A model generated the notes under the pieces. The model ran no database searches and was not told where the DNA came from. It saw only the letters and a program-made list of their open reading frames with translations. The translations under genes and the position numbers were made by a program. 41,765 bases of DNA. Origin: Minisyncoccota bacterium. GTDB lineage: Bacteria; Patescibacteriota; Minisyncoccia; Phycocordibacterales; UBA12079. The DNA is taken from positions 1 to 41,765 of the forward strand of contig JAGLSI010000003.1 of the NCBI GenBank assembly GCA_023135835.1. The letters are read 5' to 3'. This document shows, in pieces, positions 36,112 through 41,765 of the stretch; positions within the stretch are counted from its first letter, which is position 1; every line of letters begins with the position of its first letter.

Positions 36112-36603
36112 CTATAGGTTTACTAATTTTGAAATATTATTTGGCAAATAATCAATTCCGCCGAATTCTTTTATGGGAATAGATTTAATTTTTTCCTTAA
36201 TTTCATCTTTAACATAAGTAATCGTCATTTCTTTTGTTCCGCCAATACTTTCACAGTCATCTTCAACTAAAACATCTGGTGTGATTCTTTCAGCAACATC
36301 TTTGTATCTCTCATCTTTTTGACGAAATAACAATTGACCATCTGGGAACTTGTATTTTTCGAGAACATTTTGTATTTGTTTGATTTCTTCTGATTTTCTA
36401 CGAGAAGTCAGATATAAAATTTCTGCATTATCATTTTTCCAATTCTGCAATTTTTTAACTGCATTGCCAATAGGAATATATGATTTATAATCATGCACAG
36501 ATTTTCGTTTATTTTCAACTTGTTTAACAATTTCATCACGAGTATGACCTGTTGCATTTTTGTGCATGATTATTGTTCCTTCTGTAAAAATTAGTATTTT
36601 CAT
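36112..36603 (-). CDS. HAD-like hypothetical protein
   Basis: ILIFTEGT start, AEILYLTSRRKSEEI, PDVLVEDDCESIGG resemble the HAD motif layout. Confidence 0.5.
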   Translation of the reverse strand: MKILIFTEGTIIMHKNATGHTRDEIVKQVENKRKSVHDYKSYIPIGNAVKKLQNWKNDNAEILYLTSRRKSEEIKQIQNVLEKYKFPDGQLLFRQKDERYKDVAERITPDVLVEDDCESIGGTKEMTITYVKDEIKEKIKSIPIKEFGGIDYLPNNISKLVNL

Positions 36604-36635
36604 ATTTTTTAGTTCTTCGTGCTAGCACGATGTTG

Positions 36636-36722
36636 CGGAGAGAACAGGATTCGAACCTGCGGTGGAGTTTCCCCCACGCTTGCTTTCCAAGCAAGTACCT
36701 TAAACCACTCAGCCATCTCTCC
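36636..36722 (-). tRNA. tRNA-Ser (anticodon GGA)
   Basis: Reverse complement ggagagatggctgagtggtttaaggtacttgcttggaaagcaagcgtgggggaaactccaccgcaggttcgaatcctgttctctccg. Confidence 0.93.
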
Positions 36723-36738
36723 ATAAAATATTCTTTTT

Positions 36739-36744
36739 ATTATA
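36739..36744 (-). promoter_or_regulatory. -10 element (TATAAT on minus strand) for tRNA-Ser
   Basis: agTATAATaaaaag about 17 nt upstream of the tRNA 5' end. Confidence 0.5.
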
Positions 36745-36766
36745 CTAGATAAATAGATTTTATAAA

Positions 36767-36800
36767 GTAAAAAGTGTCGGCTAAAGCCGACACTTTTTAC
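36767..36800. terminator. Bidirectional hairpin
   Basis: gtaaaaagtgtcggct-aa-agccgacactttttac, 16-bp perfect stem. Confidence 0.8.
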
Positions 36801-36823
36801 TTATGTAACTTATATATGTTTTT

Positions 36824-37006
36824 CTATTGTTGTTTAAAATATATATACAAAACATAAATTCCTGGAATAGCGAATGTGAACCAGAGAATATTTGTCCAAT
36901 TTAGCCAAAATTCTGACCAATAAGAACCTATGATAATTCCAATAGAAACTACACACACTTCATAAAGTGCAGCTTGCCACCACTTAAAAGTAAAATTATG
37001 TAACAT
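36824..37006 (-). CDS. Small (60 aa) membrane protein, hypothetical
   Basis: Two predicted TM-like hydrophobic stretches, Trp-rich, Met start. Confidence 0.5.
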   Translation of the reverse strand: MLHNFTFKWWQAALYEVCVVSIGIIIGSYWSEFWLNWTNILWFTFAIPGIYVLYIYFKQQ

Positions 37007-37226
37007 AAAATTTTAGTCAAAAGTCCTTAATGTCAAAAGTCAAAAGTCTTGAAAAAATTTGCAAAGAAAATTTTTTAATTTTAGGGACTTTACAGACTTT
37101 ATAGACCTTTAACTTAGTTGTTAATTAATAAAAGCTATTTCTTATATAATTATACTATAAAGTAGCAAAAACAAGGCTTTTTATGGTGTAAAACTTTACT
37201 TTTTTACCTAGATGTATCGTTTTGGT

Positions 37227-37235
37227 TTATCCACA
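37227..37235 (+). promoter_or_regulatory. Consensus DnaA box TTATCCACA upstream of the RNR gene
   Basis: Exact 9-mer 78 bp upstream of the ATG. Confidence 0.4.
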
Positions 37236-37312
37236 GTTTTTTTGTTGGCGCTTCATGTAAAATAAGAAAGTAAATAAAAAATTATTAATTTCTAGTAAAA
37301 ACTGTAAAGAAT

Positions 37313-39601
37313 ATGTCTAAAACAACAAAAAAAGTAGCAAAAAAACAAGATTTAGTGAAAAAAATTCAAAAAAGAGATGGTTCAGTAATAGATTTTAATT
37401 TAGATAAGATTGTAAATGCGATTTATAAAGCAATGTTGGCTTCAGGTGAGGGATCAGAGAGAGAATCAGAATTACTTGCAAATAAAGTTTATTTAGACTT
37501 GGTAAAGATTTCTAAAAGATATAAAAACTTTATTCCAACAGTAGAAGGGGTTCAGGATTCAGTTGAAACTGAATTGGTTCAAAATGACTATGTTAGGACG
37601 GTAAAAGGATATATTTTATATAGGCAAGAAAGAGCAAAGTTAAGAGAACAAGGGGTAAAAGTTCCAGAAAAGGTGAGAAAATTAGTAGAAGAAGGGAAAA
37701 AATACTTTAAAAATCCTTTAGCGGAATTTGTTTATTATCGTTCTTATTCAAAATGGATAGAAGGAGAAGGAAGAAGAGAGACTTGGATAGAAACAGTTGA
37801 TAGGTATGTGGATTTTATGAAAGAGAATTTAGGAGATAAATTAAAACCAGCTGAATATAAAAAAGTAAGAGAATTTATTTTAAATCAAAAATCAATGCCG
37901 TCTATGAGGTTGTTTTGGAGTGCTGGAAAAGCTGCTCGTAGATGTAATGCAGCCGCTTATAATTGTTCTTATATTGCCCCTTCAAGACTACAAGATTTTG
38001 GAGAAATTATGTATTTATCAATGTGTGGTTGTGGAGTAGGGTTTAGTGCTGAAAGTTATAATGTTCAAAAGCTTCCTCAAATTAAAATTCATAATGGTAA
38101 ATTAAAAATGCGAAAGGCTTTTGTAGTTGATGATTCTAAAGAAGGGTGGGCTAACGCATTTGTTCATGGTTTAAAAACTTGGTTTGATGGTGAAGATGTT
38201 CGTTTTGATTTTTCCCAATTAAGACCAGAAGGGGCGAAGTTAGTAACAATGGGAGGAAAAAGTTCAGGACCAGATCCTTTGAAAAATTTAATTGATTTTA
38301 CTAGAGAAAGAGTTTTGAAAATGCATGGGAAAAGATTAAGTAATTTAGATGTGCATGATATTGTTTGTAAAATTGGAGAAGTGGTTGTTTCTGGAGGAGT
38401 AAGAAGAACGGCTTTAATTTCTCTTTCTGATTTAGATGATAATGAAATGAGGTTTGCTAAAAATGGACAATTTTATTTAAATAATAGTCAAAGGACAATG
38501 GCTAATAACTCTACTGCTTATAACGAAAAACCAAGTACTGCTGATTTCATGGATGAGTGGGTGGCTTTAATGAAAAGTGGAGCAGGGGAAAGAGGTATTT
38601 TTAATAGAAGTTCTTTAGAACAACAATTACCAGAACGAAGAAGAGAGATTTTTAAAAATCATATGGAAGACTTTGGGGTAAACCCTTGTGGAGAAATTAA
38701 TATTAGATCAAAACAATTTTGTAATTTAAGTGAGTTGGTGGCTCGTTCTGAAGATACTTTAAAAACACTATTAGAAAAAGCAGAAATAGCTACATTGCTA
38801 GGAACATATCAGGCTACTTTGACTCATTTTGATTATTTATCTAAAGATTGGAAAAAGAATTGTGAAGAAGAGAGGTTATTGGGTGTTTCAATTACAGGGC
38901 ATTGGGATTGTAAGGCTGTACAAGATGTAAAAGTTTTAGAAAAGTTAAAAAATCATGTAATTAAGTCCAACCAAAAATACTCTAAAAGATTTGGAATTAA
39001 TCCTGCTACCAGCACTACTTGTGTTAAACCTTCAGGAACAGTATCACAATTAGTAGATTGTGCTTCAGGAATGCATCCCAGGCATTCAAAATACTATATT
39101 AGAAGAATAAGAATTTCTTCCACAGATTCATTATTTAAGATGTTAAGAGACCAAGGTGTTCCTTATCAGCCTGAAAACGGGCAATCAAAAGAAAATGCTA
39201 ATACTTATGTATTTGAATTTCCTGTTAAATCTCCTGTTGACTCAAAATTATTTAAAAATGATTTAACCGCTATGGACCAATTAAAGCATTGGGAAATGGT
39301 TAAAAGATATTACACAGAACACAATCCCTCAGTAACTGTTTCAGTTAGTGATAACGAATGGATAGAAGTTGCCGATTGGGTTTATAGTAATTGGGATATA
39401 GTAGGTGGTTTATCTTTTTTGCCTAGAAATGATTTTGTGTATCAATTAGCTCCTTTTAAAGAAACAGATGTAAAAACTTATGAGGATATGTTGAAGAGGT
39501 TTAAAGGGGTAGATTTTTCTAAAATTGTTACTTACGAGAAAGAAGATGAAACTGAGGGTTCAAAAGAGATGGCTTGTGTTGCTGGTCTTTGTGAAGTTTA
39601 G
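37313..39601 (+). CDS. Adenosylcobalamin-dependent (class II) ribonucleoside-triphosphate reductase with ATP-cone
   Basis: KIQKRDGSVIDFNLDKIVNAIYKAM ATP-cone, CGCGVGFS, GVNPCGEI, C-terminal CVAGLC. Confidence 0.88.
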   Translation: MSKTTKKVAKKQDLVKKIQKRDGSVIDFNLDKIVNAIYKAMLASGEGSERESELLANKVYLDLVKISKRYKNFIPTVEGVQDSVETELVQNDYVRTVKGYILYRQERAKLREQGVKVPEKVRKLVEEGKKYFKNPLAEFVYYRSYSKWIEGEGRRETWIETVDRYVDFMKENLGDKLKPAEYKKVREFILNQKSMPSMRLFWSAGKAARRCNAAAYNCSYIAPSRLQDFGEIMYLSMCGCGVGFSAESYNVQKLPQIKIHNGKLKMRKAFVVDDSKEGWANAFVHGLKTWFDGEDVRFDFSQLRPEGAKLVTMGGKSSGPDPLKNLIDFTRERVLKMHGKRLSNLDVHDIVCKIGEVVVSGGVRRTALISLSDLDDNEMRFAKNGQFYLNNSQRTMANNSTAYNEKPSTADFMDEWVALMKSGAGERGIFNRSSLEQQLPERRREIFKNHMEDFGVNPCGEINIRSKQFCNLSELVARSEDTLKTLLEKAEIATLLGTYQATLTHFDYLSKDWKKNCEEERLLGVSITGHWDCKAVQDVKVLEKLKNHVIKSNQKYSKRFGINPATSTTCVKPSGTVSQLVDCASGMHPRHSKYYIRRIRISSTDSLFKMLRDQGVPYQPENGQSKENANTYVFEFPVKSPVDSKLFKNDLTAMDQLKHWEMVKRYYTEHNPSVTVSVSDNEWIEVADWVYSNWDIVGGLSFLPRNDFVYQLAPFKETDVKTYEDMLKRFKGVDFSKIVTYEKEDETEGSKEMACVAGLCEV

Positions 39602-39643
39602 AAATAGATTTGAGAGATAAGATTTAGGGTTTATGATTTAAGG

Positions 39644-39670
39644 ATGGATTTTGGCTTTGCCAAAATCCAT
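39644..39670. terminator. Hairpin after the RNR gene
   Basis: atggattttggc-ttt-gccaaaatccat then tttat. Confidence 0.65.
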
Positions 39671-39724
39671 TTTATATAAGTATAAGTTGGTTGTTTTTTT
39701 TATCTTGTGTTATATAATAAATTT

Positions 39725-41476
39725 ATGGAAAAAGAACAAAATGAAAATTTAGAGAAAATGCGCCATACTTTAGCGCATATTTTAATGCAAGCGCTAGAAG
39801 AACTGCATAGTGCTATTCCTGCGATTGGTCCAGTAATTGAAAATGGTTTTTATCATGATTTTGACGCTGAGGTGCAAATTACCGATAAAGATTTGAAAAC
39901 AATTAACAGGGAAATGATAAAAATTATCAATAAAGATTTGCCTATTGAAAAAAAAGTTTTTCCTATTGATGAAGGAATTAAACTTCTAGAAGATAAAAAA
40001 TATATTTATACTCTTGAGCTAGCTAAAGAATTAAAGGAAGGAGGAGAAAAAGAAATTTCTTTTTATCAACAAGGAGATTTTATTAATATGTGTAATGGTC
40101 CACATTTAGAATCTACTGGTAAAATTAATCCGAAAGCATTTAAGCTAAATAAAATTTCAGGTGTTTATTGGAGAGGTGATGATAAAAATAAAATGCTCCA
40201 AAGAATTTATGGAGTAGCTTTTGAGAGCCCTGAAGAGTTGAAAGATTATGAAAAAATGATGGAAGAGGCATTAAAAAGAGATCATAGAAAATTAGGAAAA
40301 GAATTAGATTTATTTAGTATTAGCCAGAAGGTGGGAGCAGGATTAATTTTATGGCATCCAAAATTATCTAAAACAAGAGAAGTGATAGAATCTTTTTGGA
40401 GAAAATTTCACAGACAGCGTGGATATGATGCTGTTTATACTCCTCATATTGGAAGATCAGAATTATGGGAAACTTCAGGTCATTTGAAAAATTTTAAAGA
40501 GATGATGTATTCTCCTATGGATGTTGATGGAGAACAGTATTATATAAAGCCAATGAACTGTCCTTTTCATGTTGAAATATATAAATCTAGCCCACGATCT
40601 TGGAGAGATTTTCCTTTTCGTTGGAATGAATTAGGTGCTGTTTATAGATATGAAAAATCTGGAGAACTAGCAGGTATGCTTAGGGTGAGAGGTTTTACCC
40701 AAGATGATGCTCATATAATTTGTCGTAAAGATCAATTCATTGATGAATACAGAGAAGTATTGAAGTTCACTATAGATATTTTAGAAAAATTTGGATTTAA
40801 GAAAGAAAATATAAAAGCTTATATTGCTACAAGAGACCCAAAACTTGATAAGTATTTAGGGACAGATGAGATTTGGGATTCATCTGAAAAAATAATAACA
40901 GAAATAATTAAAGAATTTGGTATTCCTAATGAAGTGGAAGAAGGGGGAGCTAAATTTTATGGTCCAGCTATTGATTTAAAAATTAAGGATTCAATTGGAA
41001 GAGAGTGGCAACTAACCACTATTCAGCTTGATTTTAATTTACCTGAAAAGTTTGACATGACCTATCAAGGAAAAGAGGGTAAGGAAAGACCTATAATGAT
41101 TCACAGGGCTTTATTAGGTTCGTTAGAAAGATTTATTGCTATTCTTATTGAGCATTATGGAGGAAATTTCCCGTTTTGGCTTGCTCCGCTTCAGGTAAAA
41201 ATTATTCCAGTAGCCGATGAGCATAATGAATATGCTCAGAATATTTTTGAGAAATTAAGAAAAGAAGATTTTAGGGCTGAGATAGATACTTCAGATAATA
41301 ATTTTGGTAAAAAAGTTAGGGAAGCAAAAAATGAAAAAGTTCCTTATTTTGTTGTTGTTGGAGATGATGATATTAAAAACAACAAATTAACTTTAGAAAG
41401 TAGAGATGGGGAAGATTCAGTTCAGATTTCTTTAGAAGAATTATTTGAAAAATTTAATCAAGAAAACAAAAAATAG
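39725..41476 (+). CDS. thrS: Threonyl-tRNA synthetase (ATG at 39725 preferred over GTG at 39707)
   Basis: MRHTLAHILMQAL, CNGPHLESTGKI, MYSPMDVDGEQYYIKPMNCPFHVEIYKS, RVRGFTQDDAHI. Confidence 0.96.
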   Translation: MEKEQNENLEKMRHTLAHILMQALEELHSAIPAIGPVIENGFYHDFDAEVQITDKDLKTINREMIKIINKDLPIEKKVFPIDEGIKLLEDKKYIYTLELAKELKEGGEKEISFYQQGDFINMCNGPHLESTGKINPKAFKLNKISGVYWRGDDKNKMLQRIYGVAFESPEELKDYEKMMEEALKRDHRKLGKELDLFSISQKVGAGLILWHPKLSKTREVIESFWRKFHRQRGYDAVYTPHIGRSELWETSGHLKNFKEMMYSPMDVDGEQYYIKPMNCPFHVEIYKSSPRSWRDFPFRWNELGAVYRYEKSGELAGMLRVRGFTQDDAHIICRKDQFIDEYREVLKFTIDILEKFGFKKENIKAYIATRDPKLDKYLGTDEIWDSSEKIITEIIKEFGIPNEVEEGGAKFYGPAIDLKIKDSIGREWQLTTIQLDFNLPEKFDMTYQGKEGKERPIMIHRALLGSLERFIAILIEHYGGNFPFWLAPLQVKIIPVADEHNEYAQNIFEKLRKEDFRAEIDTSDNNFGKKVREAKNEKVPYFVVVGDDDIKNNKLTLESRDGEDSVQISLEELFEKFNQENKK

Positions 41477-41703
41477 TGGAAGATTTAAAATTAGGAAAAT
41501 ATAAGCATTTTAAAGGTATGGAAGTAGAAGTTATTGGAATTGCTTTAGATAGTGAAAATTTAGAAAAAATGGTTGTTTATAATCATCCTGATCCAGTTAA
41601 AGGAGAAGGGTCTGATACTATGTGGGTAAGACCATTAGACATGTTTATAGAAACCATAGAAAGAGATGGGAAGATGGTTAAAAGATTTGAGTATATAGGA
41701 TAA
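41476..41703 (+). CDS. DUF1653-like protein, GTG start overlapping the thrS TAG stop by 1 nt
   Basis: LGKYKHFKGMEVEVIGIALDSENLEKMVVYNHP...MWVRPLDMF; TAGTG overlap. Confidence 0.8.
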   Translation: MEDLKLGKYKHFKGMEVEVIGIALDSENLEKMVVYNHPDPVKGEGSDTMWVRPLDMFIETIERDGKMVKRFEYIG

Positions 41704-41706
41704 TAA

Positions 41707-41740
41707 AAAGAGTGTTCCTGTAAGGAACACTCTTTTTTTA
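41707..41740 (+). terminator. Rho-independent terminator
   Basis: aaagagtgttcc...ggaacactcttttttt. Confidence 0.9.
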
Positions 41741-41744
41741 TTAG

Positions 41745-41765
41745 TGCGAATGGTAGGACTCGAAC
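41745..41765 (-). tRNA. Partial tRNA 3' end (minus strand), truncated by window edge
   Basis: Reverse complement gttcgagtcctaccattcgca, T-arm plus acceptor. Confidence 0.65.

Noticed and set aside
36536-36724. ORF MERWLSGLRYLLGKQAWGKLHRRFESCSLRN (minus)
   Set aside because: Translation of the tRNA-Ser itself.
37120-37312. Cobalamin riboswitch before the B12-dependent RNR
   Set aside because: No B12-box-like sequence seen; region is plain AT-rich.
1-41765. UGA recoded as Gly or Trp (code 25 or 4)
   Set aside because: All genes are full length with UGA treated as stop; no gene needs in-frame UGA. Only avoidance is supported.
1-41765. CRISPR array
   Set aside because: No regularly spaced direct repeats; the palindromes are irregularly spaced and no cas genes are present.

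Overview
AT-rich 41.8 kb bacterial window with compact, mostly plus-strand gene organisation. Gene content and order suggest a Patescibacteria/CPR-type genome (inference, not tested). Positions 1-10.3 kb hold a surface-protein block: a fibre/adhesin-like protein with two S74-type chaperone domains, a REP-associated Y1 (HUH) transposase, a triple-LamG protein and an acidic Ig-like protein. The rest is mainly housekeeping: GAPDH, RpiB, a TrpR/YerC-like regulator, MurA, MreB, a DNA pol III delta'-like protein, a family-4-like UDG, AlaRS, a periplasmic binding protein, infA-rpmJ-rpsM-rpsK-rpsD-rpoA-rplQ-rplM-rpsI, grpE-dnaK-dnaJ, HtpX, a GGDEF protein, a B12-dependent ribonucleotide reductase, ThrRS and DUF1653. 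There is one tRNA-Leu(TAG), one tRNA-Ser(GGA) and a partial tRNA at the right edge. The strongest second-look signals are: (1) four near-identical CTTGGGGGT-AGC/GCT-ACCCCCAAG palindromes around the RAYT transposase, two of them translated in frame inside genes, including the transposase itself; (2) three perfect TACTCCAGTTAACTGGAGTA palindromes around a TrpR-superfamily gene, whose core resembles the classical trp operator; (3) a three-hairpin tandem leader with apparent compensatory changes before the substrate-binding protein gene; (4) a broken tRNA-Leu-like copy just upstream of the intact tRNA-Leu; (5) no UGA stop in about 39 genes; (6) a family of intergenic hairpins with C-AAA-G triloops; (7) a 180-bp nested inverted-repeat, MITE-like element before alaS; (8) a small minus-strand ORF with the only canonical Shine-Dalgarno I noticed. 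All calls were made by eye, with no database searches.
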